Notes: generated by a model from the sequence alone, not told the origin. A DNA stretch of 64,000 nt from Tenacibaculum finnmarkense (GCF_900239185.1 NZ_OENA01000097.1:126540-190539), one strand, 5' to 3'. Positions 20,392 through 30,575 are shown, numbered from the stretch's first letter. A program made the numbers and translations.

Positions 20392-21285
20392 TTACTTTTG
20401 ATTGGCTTGTAAAGAAATTACATATTGTTTTGGAGTAGTGCCAAATTTCTTTTTAAAAGCGGCTATAAAATGGCTAGAAGTACTGTAACCAAGTTGTAAA
20501 CCAACTTCGTTTACGTTAAATTGATTGCTTTCTAAAAGTTTGCGCGCGTGTTCCATTTTGTAATCAAAAAGAAAACTGTAAACCGTGTCGCCATATATTT
20601 GTTTAAAGCCTTCTTTTAATTTTTTTAAATTTAAACCCACTTCGGTAGCAAGTTCTTGTAGGGTAGGCGGTTCACTCATTTTAGCAATAATAATATCTTT
20701 TGCATGTCTTATTTTTTGAATTTCTCGATCATCTACTAAAAAAGGACAGTATTCATTTTCGGTATTTTCGCCAGTATCAAAATGAAGGCTTAATAATTCG
20801 TATGTTTTCCCTTTTATGTAAAGATCTTTCATCGAACTATGGTTTTTTGCCGTTAAAATTTGCTGTAAAACCATTAAGGCATTTGGGCTAATTTGAGTAT
20901 CGTCATAATATTTTTTATGCTTATTATCATCGCTTAAAAAAGGAATATAACTGGCTTCTTTTGAAAATAAAGCATGAAATTTTTCAATAGAAATTAAAAG
21001 AGACACCAAAGATGTTTTCGGTAAAATCTCTAAGTTTATAGGAAGGTTTTGCTGTGGGTTATATAAAAAGATAACATGCTTGTCTAACACGTTAAATGTA
21101 TAGCTGGTATTGTTAAAATGAAACTTGCAATTCCCTTTAACACAATAATGTAACTGTATATAGGAGTTGTCAATGTCTCTTTTGTAAAATTCAGTTTCGT
21201 TGGTGTTATTTTGAAATTTTAAAACAAAAAAACCTTTTTCTAGGATGATTTCTCTAAACGTACTTTCTGCGATGTTTTTTGACAT
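20392..21285 (-). CDS. AraC-family transcriptional regulator of the hem region
   Basis: The 297 residues have an N-terminal cupin-like sensor half (LHYCVKGNCKFHFNNTSY) and a C-terminal double helix-turn-helix: PPTLQELATEVGLNLKKLKE and NVNEVGLQLGYSTSSHFIAA followed by FKKKFGTTPKQYV. The N-terminal half resembles PchR-type regulators that sense small ligands. It faces hemA across a 209-bp divergent region that holds a 9-bp direct repeat (AGCGACATT twice, 21 bp apart), the expected spacing for AraC-type operators. I infer it controls hemA and perhaps itself; the signal could be heme, iron or a siderophore. Confidence 0.88.
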   Translation of the reverse strand: MSKNIAESTFREIILEKGFFVLKFQNNTNETEFYKRDIDNSYIQLHYCVKGNCKFHFNNTSYTFNVLDKHVIFLYNPQQNLPINLEILPKTSLVSLLISIEKFHALFSKEASYIPFLSDDNKHKKYYDDTQISPNALMVLQQILTAKNHSSMKDLYIKGKTYELLSLHFDTGENTENEYCPFLVDDREIQKIRHAKDIIIAKMSEPPTLQELATEVGLNLKKLKEGFKQIYGDTVYSFLFDYKMEHARKLLESNQFNVNEVGLQLGYSTSSHFIAAFKKKFGTTPKQYVISLQANQK

Positions 21286-21413
21286 AGTCTAAAATATAAT
21301 TAAAAATAATCTATTTAGAATGACTCTAAATTGAATTAGCTTCCATAGCTGATTTCACTGCAAAAATACACTTTATAAGTGTTTTAGAGATGTTTTTATA
21401 CTAAAAAACAGCA

Positions 21414-21443
21414 AGCGACATTAAAAGTTCTTTGAGCGACATT
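21414..21443 (+). promoter_or_regulatory. Direct repeat, candidate AraC-type operator upstream of hemA
   Basis: AGCGACATT occurs at 21414-21422 and again at 21435-21443, exactly 21 bp (two helical turns) apart. It ends 20 bp before a TATTTTTG box at 21463-21470, a typical activator position. Confidence 0.55.
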
Positions 21444-21462
21444 TTTTTTTATTTAATCTTTA

Positions 21463-21470
21463 TATTTTTG
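21463..21470 (+). promoter_or_regulatory. TAnnTTTG promoter box of the hemA operon
   Basis: TATTTTTG matches the consensus and lies 24 nt before the hemA ATG. No well-spaced -33 TTG is seen, consistent with activator-dependent transcription. Confidence 0.6.
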
Positions 21471-21494
21471 TCACTCCTTACTGAAGAAGACTGA

Positions 21495-22763
21495 ATGGCA
21501 ACAGATAAACATAACAAGAATTTATACAACATAGGTGTTAGCTATAAAAAAGCTGATGCAACTATTCGAGGTAAATTTAGTATTTCGAAAGAAAACCAAG
21601 TAGCACTTTTAGAAGATGCAAAACAAAGCGGGATTGATGGCATTTTTGTGTTATCAACCTGTAACAGAACCGAAATTACAGGTTTTGCAGCGCATCCTTT
21701 TCAGTTAATAAGCCTATTGTGTAAATATTCTAACGGAGCAATTGAAGAATTTGCGGAAGTATCAAACGTTTATAAGAATAACGAAGCAATTCGCCACCTC
21801 TTTAGAATGGGGACAGGTTTAGATAGCCAAATACTAGGCGATTATGAAATTGTTGGGCAGCTACGTCAGGCTTTTAAATTAGCAAAAGAAATAGGAACGG
21901 TAAATGCGTATTTTGAGCGTTTATTAAACCACGTAATGCAGGCTAGTAAGCGTGTAAAAAACGAAACAAAACTAAGTTCAGGGACTACATCGGTTTCTTA
22001 TGCAGCAGTTCAGTATCTTATTAAAAATTTACCGAGTTATAACGCTAAAAACATGTTGGTTTTTGGCTTGGGTAAAATGGGAAAACATACTTGTAAAAAT
22101 TTAGCAGAATATACACAAAATAAATCAGTACGTTTAGTTAATAGAACCGAAGAAAAAGCCATTGAATTTGTAAAAGAGCATCCAGCTATTCAAAATGCGA
22201 AATTCGAAAACTTAAACAAAGAAATCGCAAATACCGATGTGCTAATCGTATCAACAGGTGCGGCTCAGGCAACCATTAAAAGAGAACATGTTTTAACAAA
22301 AAACCCGCTTTTAATTTTAGATTTATCAATGCCTGCAAACGTATCGAAAGAAGTTGCCGATTTACCAAATGTTACGCTAATAAACGTTGATGAATTATCA
22401 AAAATAACAGATGAAACATTGGCTATTCGTCAGCAAGAAGTGCCTGCAGCAGAAAAAATTATAGAAATCTATAAAAATGAGTTCAAAGAGTGGTTAAATC
22501 ATCGTAAATTTACACCCGCAATTACGGCGTTAAAAGAATCGTTAAAAACTATTCAACAAGATGAAATCGCTTTTCATAAGAAAAAAATAAAAGATTTTGA
22601 CGAATCGCAAGCAGAAGTAATTACATCAAGATTTATTCAAAAAATAACCACACAATTTGTGAAACACTTAAAAACCGAAGAAACTTCTGTCAGTAATAGT
22701 ATAGAAGTAATGGCAAAAGTGTTTGGGGCAAATTTAGAAACTATCCATGCAGAAGACAATTAA
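21495..22763 (+). CDS. hemA: Glutamyl-tRNA reductase
   Basis: HemA reduces glutamyl-tRNA to glutamate-1-semialdehyde, the committed step of the C5 heme pathway. The 422 residues show NIGVSYKKADATIRGKFS, the nucleophile Cys in VLSTCNRTEITGF, MGTGLDSQILGDYEIVGQL, and the NADPH fold MLVFGLGKMGKHTCKNL. Length is normal. It overlaps hemCD by 17 bp and is the first gene of the hem operon, facing the AraC-type regulator. Confidence 0.97.
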   Translation: MATDKHNKNLYNIGVSYKKADATIRGKFSISKENQVALLEDAKQSGIDGIFVLSTCNRTEITGFAAHPFQLISLLCKYSNGAIEEFAEVSNVYKNNEAIRHLFRMGTGLDSQILGDYEIVGQLRQAFKLAKEIGTVNAYFERLLNHVMQASKRVKNETKLSSGTTSVSYAAVQYLIKNLPSYNAKNMLVFGLGKMGKHTCKNLAEYTQNKSVRLVNRTEEKAIEFVKEHPAIQNAKFENLNKEIANTDVLIVSTGAAQATIKREHVLTKNPLLILDLSMPANVSKEVADLPNVTLINVDELSKITDETLAIRQQEVPAAEKIIEIYKNEFKEWLNHRKFTPAITALKESLKTIQQDEIAFHKKKIKDFDESQAEVITSRFIQKITTQFVKHLKTEETSVSNSIEVMAKVFGANLETIHAEDN

Positions 22764-24333
22764 AATAGGTACACGAGATAGCCAATTGGCTATGTGGCAA
22801 GCAAACAAAGTTCGTAAAGAATTAGAAGAATTAGGGTACGAATGTGAAATAATTCCAATAAAATCAACAGGAGATCTTGATTTAGATACACCGTTACACG
22901 AATTAGGAATTACAGGTGTTTTTACTAAAAATTTAGACCTTGCTATGTTAGCTGGTGATATTGATATTGCCGTGCATTCATTAAAAGATGTTCCAACGGT
23001 TTTACCTGAAGGAATTATTCAAGGAGCTGTTTTAAAACGTGCAAATTACAACGATATTTTACTATTAAAAGATAACGAAGAGTTTTTTGGGCAACCAAAT
23101 GCTGTTATTGCAACGGGTAGTTTACGTAGAAGAGCACAATGGTTAAACCGTTATCCTACGCACGAAGTAGTTGGTTTAAGAGGAAATGTAAACACACGTT
23201 TACAAAAATTAGAAGATAACGAATGGGACGGCGCTATTTTTGCTGCCGCAGGATTAGAAAGATTAGGAAAGCGACCAGAAGGAGCAATTAACTTATCGTG
23301 GATGATTCCTGCACCAGCACAAGGAGCAATTATGATTACTGTTTCAAGTAATGATGATTTTTCTAAAGATGCTTGTGAGCAACTAAACCATTACGAAACA
23401 CAACTTTGTGTAGGTATTGAGCGTGAGTTTTTAAACTTATTAGAGGGCGGTTGTACTGCGCCAATAGGTGCAATTGCTTATGTTGACCCTAAAACGGAAG
23501 AAATAAACTTTAGAGGTTTATTATTAAGTGAAGATGGTAAAAAGAAAATATCAGTAACTAAAAATGCTAAAGTTGGGCGTCATCGTTTTTTAGCGAAAGA
23601 TTGTGCTGATTATATTATCAATAAAGGAGGTAAAGAATTAATGATAAAAAATGTAGAAGAAGAAAAAGACTTCGCTATTTATTCTACTAAAAAATTATCT
23701 GAAATTCAAAAAGAATTAGTTGATTCATCAATTGATGTTCAAGATAGTGATTTTATTAAAATTCGTTTTAATAGAATTGCTCCTAAAGTGGTTAAAGATG
23801 AAATTGAAAATGTAATTATCACCAGTCAAAATGGGGTAGAAGCAATTGCAAATTCATTTACTTCGGATGAATTAAATTTCAAAAATATTTATTGTGTTGG
23901 GCGTAGAACCAAAAAATTAATTGAGCAAAGAATCGGAAAAGTAGTAAAATCTGAAAGAAATGCTTCAAAATTAGCTGCTTATTTAGCAACTGAAATAAAA
24001 GGACAATCTGCTACTTATTTTTGTAGTGATTTACGTTTAGATACGTTACCAAATACGTTAAAAGAAAACGGAATTACGGTAAACGAAGTAGAGGCGTATA
24101 AAACGACGCTTAGTTCATCTAAAGTTGACGATGCTGTAAACGGTGTGTTATTTTATAGCCCATCAACCGTTGAAAGTTATATGAAAGAAAATACGGCAGA
24201 TAAAATAGCCTTCTGTATTGGTGAAAGTACTGCAAAAGAAGCTCGTAAATATTTCGAAAATGTACAAGTTGCTAAATTACCAACCGTAGAAAGTGTTGTT
24301 GAATTGGTAAATGCACATTTTATAAAAGAATAA
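22747..24333 (+). CDS. hemC: Hydroxymethylbilane synthase / uroporphyrinogen-III synthase fusion
   Basis: At 528 residues it is longer than HemC alone (~310). The first ~310 residues are HemC: IKIGTRDSQLAMWQANKV, IDIAVHSLKDVPTVLPEG, GSLRRRAQWLNRYP, VGLRGNVNTRLQKLE, and the dipyrromethane-cofactor Cys in LEGGCTAPIGAIAY. Residues ~330-528 form a HemD-like domain (VIITSQNGVEAIANSF, IYCVGRRTKKLIE, GVLFYSPSTVESYM, IAFCIGESTAKEARKYF). The protein would turn porphobilinogen into uroporphyrinogen III in two steps. HemD domains are poorly conserved, so that half is assigned by its motifs and by the lack of a separate hemD nearby. Confidence 0.93.
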   Translation: MQKTIKIGTRDSQLAMWQANKVRKELEELGYECEIIPIKSTGDLDLDTPLHELGITGVFTKNLDLAMLAGDIDIAVHSLKDVPTVLPEGIIQGAVLKRANYNDILLLKDNEEFFGQPNAVIATGSLRRRAQWLNRYPTHEVVGLRGNVNTRLQKLEDNEWDGAIFAAAGLERLGKRPEGAINLSWMIPAPAQGAIMITVSSNDDFSKDACEQLNHYETQLCVGIEREFLNLLEGGCTAPIGAIAYVDPKTEEINFRGLLLSEDGKKKISVTKNAKVGRHRFLAKDCADYIINKGGKELMIKNVEEEKDFAIYSTKKLSEIQKELVDSSIDVQDSDFIKIRFNRIAPKVVKDEIENVIITSQNGVEAIANSFTSDELNFKNIYCVGRRTKKLIEQRIGKVVKSERNASKLAAYLATEIKGQSATYFCSDLRLDTLPNTLKENGITVNEVEAYKTTLSSSKVDDAVNGVLFYSPSTVESYMKENTADKIAFCIGESTAKEARKYFENVQVAKLPTVESVVELVNAHFIKE

Positions 24334-24406
24334 AAAAGTAAAATTAAGTGCAGTTAAGGTTTTTTAGAAATGTTTACTGCGCTTAATTTTATCAAAATAT
24401 ATTGTT

Positions 24407-25372
24407 ATGTTTCGTACAAGAAGACTTAGAAAAACCGAAGGAATTAGAAGATTAGTTAGAGAAACAAAAGTATCTGTTGATGATTTTGTATATCCTTTAT
24501 TTATTGAAGAAGGTGAAAATATTGAAACAGAAATAAGTTCTATGCCTGGTATCAAACGTTTTTCTTTGGATAGAATTTCTAAAGAATTGGATGAGGTTGT
24601 TGAATTAAATATTCCTGCTGTTTTATTATTCGGAATTCCTGCTAAAAAGGATGACCAAGGAACTGAAACATGGAATGATAACGGAATCATGCAACAAGCA
24701 ATCCGTTTTATCAAAAAGAATTATCCTGATTTATATGTAATTACTGATGTTTGTTTTTGCGAATATACATCGCACGGTCATTGTGGCGTTATTCATAATA
24801 ATGATGTTGATAATGATGCAACTTTAGTAAATATAGCAAAACAAACTGTTTCGCACGCAAAAGCAGGAGCAGATATGGTTGCGCCTTCAGGAATGATGGA
24901 TGGAACAATTGCCATGATGAGAGAATCTCTTGATAATACTGGCTTTGCGAACTTACCAATTATGGGGTATTCTGTAAAATATGCATCAGCATTTTACGGA
25001 CCTTTTAGAGAAGCGGTAGATTCTGCACCTTCTTTTGGTGATAGAAGAACCTATCAAATGGATGCTGCGAATAGAGATGAAGGAATGCGTGAAGCAACTT
25101 TTGATGATCAAGAAGGAGCAGATATTTTAATGGTAAAACCAGCGTTATCTTATTTAGATATCATTAGAGATTTAAAAAATAATTTTGACCGACCAATTGC
25201 TTGTTATAATGTAAGTGGAGAATATTCAATGGTAAAAGCAGCAGCAGAAAAAGGTTGGATTGATGGTGAAAAAGTGATGATGGAAAGCTTACTGTCAATG
25301 AAAAGAGCAGGAGCCGATATTATTATTACTTATTTTGCTAAAGAAGCGGCAAAAGTTTTGAATAGAAAATAA
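24407..25372 (+). CDS. hemB: Delta-aminolevulinic acid dehydratase
   Basis: HemB condenses two 5-aminolevulinate molecules to porphobilinogen. The 321 residues include [39 protein letters not shown], the zinc-type cysteine triad in [16 protein letters not shown], the Schiff-base Lys regions [14 protein letters not shown] and [14 protein letters not shown], and [13 protein letters not shown]. The three cysteines mark it as Zn-dependent. It follows hemCD by 73 bp. Confidence 0.97.
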   Translation: MFRTRRLRKTEGIRRLVRETKVSVDDFVYPLFIEEGENIETEISSMPGIKRFSLDRISKELDEVVELNIPAVLLFGIPAKKDDQGTETWNDNGIMQQAIRFIKKNYPDLYVITDVCFCEYTSHGHCGVIHNNDVDNDATLVNIAKQTVSHAKAGADMVAPSGMMDGTIAMMRESLDNTGFANLPIMGYSVKYASAFYGPFREAVDSAPSFGDRRTYQMDAANRDEGMREATFDDQEGADILMVKPALSYLDIIRDLKNNFDRPIACYNVSGEYSMVKAAAEKGWIDGEKVMMESLLSMKRAGADIIITYFAKEAAKVLNRK

Positions 25373-25417
25373 AACGAAATACGAATTGTCATATCTAGTA
25401 AATTTTTAAAGAAATAA

Positions 25418-25425
25418 TAAATTTG
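25418..25425 (+). promoter_or_regulatory. TAnnTTTG box upstream of hemL
   Basis: TAAATTTG in the 140-bp gap between hemB and hemL matches the consensus and lies 87 nt before the hemL start, suggesting an internal promoter for the second half of the operon. Confidence 0.45.
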
Positions 25426-25512
25426 TATCAAAGAGGTTAATTTTAAGCCTTTTCGATACATTTTTATTTCATATAAAATCCTAGAAAATATGATTCTAAA
25501 AAAACTATAAAA

Positions 25513-26802
25513 ATGGAATTCAAAAAATCACAAAAACTATATAAAAAAGGATTGGTAAACCTTGTTGGAGCTGTAAATTCGCCAGTAAGAGCGTTTTCAT
25601 CAGTAGGAGGGAATCCATTGTTTATCAAAAAAGCAAAAGGAAGTCAAATTACCGATGTTGATAATAATACGTATGTAGATTTAGTATTGTCTTACGGACC
25701 AATGATTTTAGGGCATCGTCATGAAAAAGTAGAGAAAGCTATTAAAAAAGCCTTGAAAAATGGGTATTCTTTTGGTGCATCTACAGAAAATGAAATTAAA
25801 TTAGCTAAAATAGTTTGTGATGCTTTTCCAGGGATGGATAAAGTTCGTTTTGTAAATTCAGGAACAGAAGCTGTTTTAAGTGGAATCCGTTTGGCAAGAG
25901 CTTTTACAGGAAAAGATAAAATTATAAAATTTTCGGGTTGTTATCATGGGCATCAAGATGCTTTATTGGTTGCAGCAGGTTCTGGTTTGGCTACTTTAAG
26001 TTTACCAGGAAGTAAAGGAGTGCCAGAAGGTGCAGTAAAAAATACATTGATTGCTACTTATAACGATTTAGAAAGTGTAAAAGCACATTTTGAAGAACAT
26101 GACGATATTGCAGGGGTTATTTTAGAGCCTATTGCAGGTAACATGGGAGTTGTATTGCCTTCGGATAACTTTTTGACAGACTTAAAAACCTATTTAGAAT
26201 CAAAAGGAGCTTTGTTAATTGTTGATGAGGTTATGACAGGTTTTCGTTCTAAATTTGGTGGTGCACAAGAATTGTTAGGGGTAGAAGCTGATATTACGTG
26301 TTTAGGAAAAGTAATCGGTGGAGGTTTCCCTGTGGGAGCTTACGGAGCGCGTAACGAAATTATGCAAGAAGTGTCGCCTTTAGGAGGAATGTATCAAGCA
26401 GGAACACTAAGTGGAAATCCAATTGCGATGGCTGGTGGAATTGCAACTTTAACCGAATTAAAAAGACAAAACCCGTACGATAAATTTAATGAAACTGCGC
26501 AAGCGATTGAAACGTTTTTATTAAATTCGGCACAAAAATACGGCGTAGAAATAACAGTTAACAGATTTGGTTCGATGGTAAACCCATTTTTCACCAATGT
26601 TACGGTAACTAATTTTGAACAGGCACAAACATCAGATACCAATAAATTTGCAACCTTCTTTTGGGCAATGATCAAAAACGGTGTATTTTTACCACCATCA
26701 CAGTTTGAATCTTGGTTTTTATCTTCAGCTTTAACAAAAAAAGATATGAAAAAGGTTTCAAAAGCGATTGATAAAGCAATGGAAGCTGTTTCTAAAATAT
26801 AA
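25513..26802 (+). CDS. hemL: Glutamate-1-semialdehyde 2,1-aminomutase
   Basis: HemL converts glutamate-1-semialdehyde to 5-aminolevulinate with PLP/PMP. The 429 residues are full length, with [76 protein letters not shown], the PLP lysine region [18 protein letters not shown] and [19 protein letters not shown]. It follows hemB and precedes hemE on the same strand. Confidence 0.97.
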   Translation: MEFKKSQKLYKKGLVNLVGAVNSPVRAFSSVGGNPLFIKKAKGSQITDVDNNTYVDLVLSYGPMILGHRHEKVEKAIKKALKNGYSFGASTENEIKLAKIVCDAFPGMDKVRFVNSGTEAVLSGIRLARAFTGKDKIIKFSGCYHGHQDALLVAAGSGLATLSLPGSKGVPEGAVKNTLIATYNDLESVKAHFEEHDDIAGVILEPIAGNMGVVLPSDNFLTDLKTYLESKGALLIVDEVMTGFRSKFGGAQELLGVEADITCLGKVIGGGFPVGAYGARNEIMQEVSPLGGMYQAGTLSGNPIAMAGGIATLTELKRQNPYDKFNETAQAIETFLLNSAQKYGVEITVNRFGSMVNPFFTNVTVTNFEQAQTSDTNKFATFFWAMIKNGVFLPPSQFESWFLSSALTKKDMKKVSKAIDKAMEAVSKI

Positions 26803-26876
26803 ATAACAAAATAGCTGTCTGTTCATTTTTAAATTTTAAACGAATTAAAAATGAACAGTTAGTAAAAAAGTATAAA

Positions 26877-27902
26877 ATGATAAAAAACGATTTATTTTTA
26901 AGAGCATTAAAAGGAGAAACTGTAGATCGTCCACCAGTTTGGATGATGCGTCAAGCTGGGCGTTATTTACCAGAATTTCAAGAAATAAAAAAGAAATACG
27001 ACTTTTTTACCCGTTGTAGAACTCCTGAATTAGCTTCAGAAATTACCGTACAACCTATCCGTAGGTATGGAATGGATGCTGCTATTTTATTTTCAGATAT
27101 TTTAGTGATTCCACAGGCGATGAATATTGAGGTGCAAATGAAACCTGATTTTGGTCCTTATTTACCAAGCCCGATTAGAGATCAAAAAGGATTAGATACC
27201 GTTGTTGTTCCTGATGTAAATATCGAACTAGACTACGTAATGCAGGCTATTAAAGTAACCAAAGAAAAGTTGAACGACCAGGTTCCTTTAATTGGTTTTG
27301 CAGGGTCGCCATGGACAATTTTATGTTATGTTGTACAAGGGCAAGGATCAAAGAATTTTGACAAAGCAAAAGAATTTTGTTTTACAAAACCAGTTTTGGC
27401 ACACCAATTGCTTAGTAAGATAACAGAGACTACGATTGCTTATTTAAAAGCAAAAGTAAAAGCAGGTGTAGATGCTGTTCAAATTTTTGACTCATGGGGT
27501 GGAATGTTATCACCAACTGATTATCATGAATTTTCATGGCAATATATCAACGAAATAATTGAAGCATTAAAAGACGATGCACCAGTTATTGCTTTTGGGA
27601 AAGGATGTTGGTTTGCTTTAGATAAAATGGCAAACTCAAATGCTTCAGCATTAGGAGTTGACTGGACATGTTCACCTAGAAACGCACGTTATTTAACAGG
27701 AGGAAATATTACATTACAAGGTAATTTTGATCCTTCTAGATTGTTGTCGCCACCAGCTGAAATTAAAAAAATGGTACACCAAATGATAAATGAGTTTGGT
27801 AAAGACAAATATATTGTTAACTTAGGGCACGGAATTTTACCTAATATTCCGCTTGAAAATGCAAAAGCATTTATCGATGCGGTAAAAGAGTATAAGGTTT
27901 AA
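26877..27902 (+). CDS. hemE: Uroporphyrinogen decarboxylase
   Basis: HemE decarboxylates uroporphyrinogen III to coproporphyrinogen III. The 341 residues contain both family signatures: [20 protein letters not shown] and [20 protein letters not shown], plus [13 protein letters not shown] and [18 protein letters not shown]. Length is normal. It lies 74 bp after hemL. Confidence 0.97.
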   Translation: MIKNDLFLRALKGETVDRPPVWMMRQAGRYLPEFQEIKKKYDFFTRCRTPELASEITVQPIRRYGMDAAILFSDILVIPQAMNIEVQMKPDFGPYLPSPIRDQKGLDTVVVPDVNIELDYVMQAIKVTKEKLNDQVPLIGFAGSPWTILCYVVQGQGSKNFDKAKEFCFTKPVLAHQLLSKITETTIAYLKAKVKAGVDAVQIFDSWGGMLSPTDYHEFSWQYINEIIEALKDDAPVIAFGKGCWFALDKMANSNASALGVDWTCSPRNARYLTGGNITLQGNFDPSRLLSPPAEIKKMVHQMINEFGKDKYIVNLGHGILPNIPLENAKAFIDAVKEYKV

Positions 27903-27931
27903 AAATGTAACCCCCTTTTAAATTATTAAAA

Positions 27932-28549
27932 ATGAATAAAATAGTACTTATATTAACTTTATTACTAGCAACGCAAGGTTTTTCTCAAAAGAGAATTTAT
28001 TACAAAGATATTGTTGATCAGTGTATTTCTACGGGAAGTAATGATGTTGCAATGTTAGACGATGTGGTGTATAATTGTATTAAAGATAAATATATTTCTA
28101 ATTATAATTTTACATCAATTAAAGGAGAAACCATAAGTACTGAAGCTATTGATATTCCTATTGTTTTATTAGCTGCTGCTACATGGTGTGCACCTTGTTG
28201 GGGAGAAATTCCTGCATTGAATAAAATGGTAGAAAAGTATGACGGTAAAGTAAAATTTATCATGCTTTTTTCAGATTTAGAAAAAGGTGTTGCTAGAATG
28301 GCAGAAAAACTTGACAAAAGAATATTCTTAGTTCCTTCTACTGAAAAATTAGAAAATAGATCTTCTTTAAATGTAGCTGGTTTTATTCATAAGTTAGATT
28401 ATCCGTCGGCATATTTAATTACCGATAAAAAACGAATTTTAGACTTTAAAAGAGGTGCTTTATCGCCAACCAAAAAGATGGGATGGGATGAAGTTAATAA
28501 AATTAACGAACAAGAATTAGATAATTTTATTAAAGCGGTAATTAAATAA
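27932..28549 (+). CDS. Secreted thioredoxin-fold protein
   Basis: The 205-residue protein has a signal peptide (MNKIVLILTLLLATQGFSQ) and a TlpA/thioredoxin-like domain with the redox motif AATWCAPCWGEIPALNKM near residue 85. It should act in the periplasm as a thiol-disulfide enzyme. It starts 29 bp after hemE and ends before a terminator, so it is read with the hem genes; a link to heme delivery or cytochrome c maturation is possible but not shown. Confidence 0.8.
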   Translation: MNKIVLILTLLLATQGFSQKRIYYKDIVDQCISTGSNDVAMLDDVVYNCIKDKYISNYNFTSIKGETISTEAIDIPIVLLAAATWCAPCWGEIPALNKMVEKYDGKVKFIMLFSDLEKGVARMAEKLDKRIFLVPSTEKLENRSSLNVAGFIHKLDYPSAYLITDKKRILDFKRGALSPTKKMGWDEVNKINEQELDNFIKAVIK

Positions 28550-28598
28550 ATGCTGATTTGACTTTAATAACACATTGAAAATATAGTGAAAATACTTC

Positions 28599-28632
28599 AA
28601 AACCTCTTTCTTTTATCGGAAAGAGGTTTTTT
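28599..28632 (+). terminator. Terminator after the thioredoxin-fold gene
   Basis: AAAACCTCTTTC / GAAAGAGGTTTT with a 9-nt loop and trailing Ts, 50 nt after the stop at 28549; it splits the hem gene run before the EI24-like gene. Confidence 0.85.
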
Positions 28633-28653
28633 AATTTAGTTAAAATAATAAAA

Positions 28654-29400
28654 ATGATAAAAAATATACTACAAGCAATAAAAGCTTATTTCGGGGCTTT
28701 TCAATTAATATCGAAACTAAAATTATGGAACTATTTTATAATTCCGATATTAATAAGTGTTTTTACTGCTATTATAATTGCAAGTTCAGCCTACGCTTTG
28801 TCGGATGATGTAGGGCATTATATCGCTAATTTTTGGAAATGGGATTTTGGAAAACAAACCTTTGAAGTAATCAGTACTTTTTTAAGCGGATTATCAATTT
28901 TACTTATCGGATTAATACTTTACAAACATATTGTTATGGCATTATCGGCACCGTTTATGAGCCCTGTATCAGAAAAAATTGAAGCGTATTTAACTGGCGG
29001 AAATCACAGCCATCGAAAAACATCTTTTCAAGAGCAGTTAATAAGAGGAATTCGAATAAATACTCGAAATTTACTGCGTGAATTACTTGTAACGATTCCT
29101 GTTTTATTGCTAAGTTTAATACCTGTAATAGGATTGTTTTCAACCGCATTATTATTTTTGATACAAGCCTATTATGCAGGTTTTGGTAATATGGATTACA
29201 CCTTAGAACGTCATTTTAAATACAAAGAAAGTGTTGAGTTTGTAAAAGAAAATAAAGGAACAGCGGTAGGAAACGGGTTGGTATTTATCTTATTTTTATT
29301 AGTGCCGTTTATAGGCGTATTATTAGTTTTACCGCTATCGGTAACTGCTGCAACAACAGAAACTATTAAAAAAATTCAATTAAAAAAAGTATCAGAATAG
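28654..29400 (+). CDS. EI24/CysZ-like membrane protein
   Basis: The 248-residue protein has four or more membrane helices: LWNYFIIPILISVFTAIIIA, ISTFLSGLSILLIGLILY, LLVTIPVLLLSLIPVIGLFS and LVFILFLLVPFIGVLLVLPL. The region HIVMALSAPFMSPVSEKIE and the layout match the EI24 family, which includes the sulfate permease CysZ. Its substrate here is unknown. Position between hemE and hemF hints at a role linked to porphyrins, but that is only association. Confidence 0.75.
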   Translation: MIKNILQAIKAYFGAFQLISKLKLWNYFIIPILISVFTAIIIASSAYALSDDVGHYIANFWKWDFGKQTFEVISTFLSGLSILLIGLILYKHIVMALSAPFMSPVSEKIEAYLTGGNHSHRKTSFQEQLIRGIRINTRNLLRELLVTIPVLLLSLIPVIGLFSTALLFLIQAYYAGFGNMDYTLERHFKYKESVEFVKENKGTAVGNGLVFILFLLVPFIGVLLVLPLSVTAATTETIKKIQLKKVSE

Positions 29401-29459
29401 GTATTTTTGCAGGAGGATTTACCAAATAGATAAGAATTAAGAGAAGAAAGAATTAAAAC

Positions 29460-30362
29460 ATGAAAGATCAGTTTTACGCATATATACAAGAATTACAAGA
29501 CAGCATAACCTCAAAACTAGAACAGGTTGATGGAAGTGCAAAGTTTCAAGAAGACAACTGGAAACGTGCCGAAGGTGGCGGAGGAAGAACTCGTGTTATT
29601 GAAAATGGCGCTATTTTTGAAAAAGGAGGTGTTAATATTTCAAAAGTTTTTGGCGAGTTACCAGAAGCATTACGCAAACAATTTGGCGTTGAAAATGGTG
29701 ATTTTTTTGCCTGTGGATTAAGCTTAGTTTTACATCCGAAGAACCCATTAGTGCCAACAGTACACGCAAATTGGCGTTATTTTGAAATGTATGATGAAAA
29801 AGGAAATATCGTTACGCAATGGTTTGGTGGAGGTCAAGATTTAACACCGTATTATTTATTTGAACAAGATGCAACGCATTTTCATAGCGTTTGTAAAACA
29901 GCCTGTGATAAACATCATCCTGGTTTTTATCCGAAGTTTAAGCAAACCTGCGACACTTATTTTTGGAATACTCACCGAGAAGAAGCTCGTGGAATTGGTG
30001 GTTTATTTTTTGATTATTTAAAAGAAACTCCTGAGTTTTCAATTGCTGATAGGTATAATTTTGTAACCCAGATAGGAAATAGTTTCTTAGAATCATATGT
30101 GCCAATTGTTGAAAAAAGAAAAGATATCATCTATAATAAACAGCAGAAAGACTGGCAAGAAGTACGAAGAGGACGCTATGTAGAATTTAATTTAGTACAC
30201 GATAGAGGAACTTTATTTGGGCTAAAAACAAACGGACGTATTGAAAGTATTTTAATGAGTTTACCGCCGGTTGTTCAGTGGAAATATAACCATCACCCAG
30301 AACAAGGAAGCGAAGAAGCTAAATTATTAGCAGTTTTAGCGACTCCTAAAAATTGGGTATAA
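29460..30362 (+). CDS. hemF: Oxygen-dependent coproporphyrinogen-III oxidase
   Basis: HemF converts coproporphyrinogen III to protoporphyrinogen IX using O2. The 300 residues include EDNWKRAEGGGGRTRVIENG, PLVPTVHANWRYFEM, WFGGGQDLTPYYLFEQDATH, and RRGRYVEFNLVHDRGTLFGL. Length is normal. It ends the hem gene run. An aerobic enzyme fits an O2-respiring marine bacterium. Confidence 0.97.
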   Translation: MKDQFYAYIQELQDSITSKLEQVDGSAKFQEDNWKRAEGGGGRTRVIENGAIFEKGGVNISKVFGELPEALRKQFGVENGDFFACGLSLVLHPKNPLVPTVHANWRYFEMYDEKGNIVTQWFGGGQDLTPYYLFEQDATHFHSVCKTACDKHHPGFYPKFKQTCDTYFWNTHREEARGIGGLFFDYLKETPEFSIADRYNFVTQIGNSFLESYVPIVEKRKDIIYNKQQKDWQEVRRGRYVEFNLVHDRGTLFGLKTNGRIESILMSLPPVVQWKYNHHPEQGSEEAKLLAVLATPKNWV

Positions 30363-30543
30363 GGCAACTATTATTTTAAATAGAAATACATTATTTTGTG
30401 AAAAGCTCAGTTAAACGTCATTTTTGGTTAGTTTTATTCAACCTAAATTGTTTTATAGCGTTATAATTGTGAATTATTTAATGACTTAGGGGTCTTGCTG
30501 TTTTTTAAATGACGAAAATCATAAAAAAATGCTCGATTTTTAG

Positions 30544-30551
30544 TAACTTTG
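30544..30551 (+). promoter_or_regulatory. TAnnTTTG promoter box of the E2 acyltransferase gene
   Basis: TAACTTTG matches the consensus and lies 24 nt before the ATG at 30576; an apparent earlier start at 30549 lies inside the box and is therefore unlikely. Confidence 0.65.
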
Positions 30552-30575
30552 CACACCTTAAAAAAAACTTATACT

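Noticed and set aside
30363..30543. Non-coding RNA or tRNA in the gap before the E2 gene
   Set aside because: No cloverleaf, conserved T-loop or strong hairpin found; only AT-rich spacer and the promoter box at its end.
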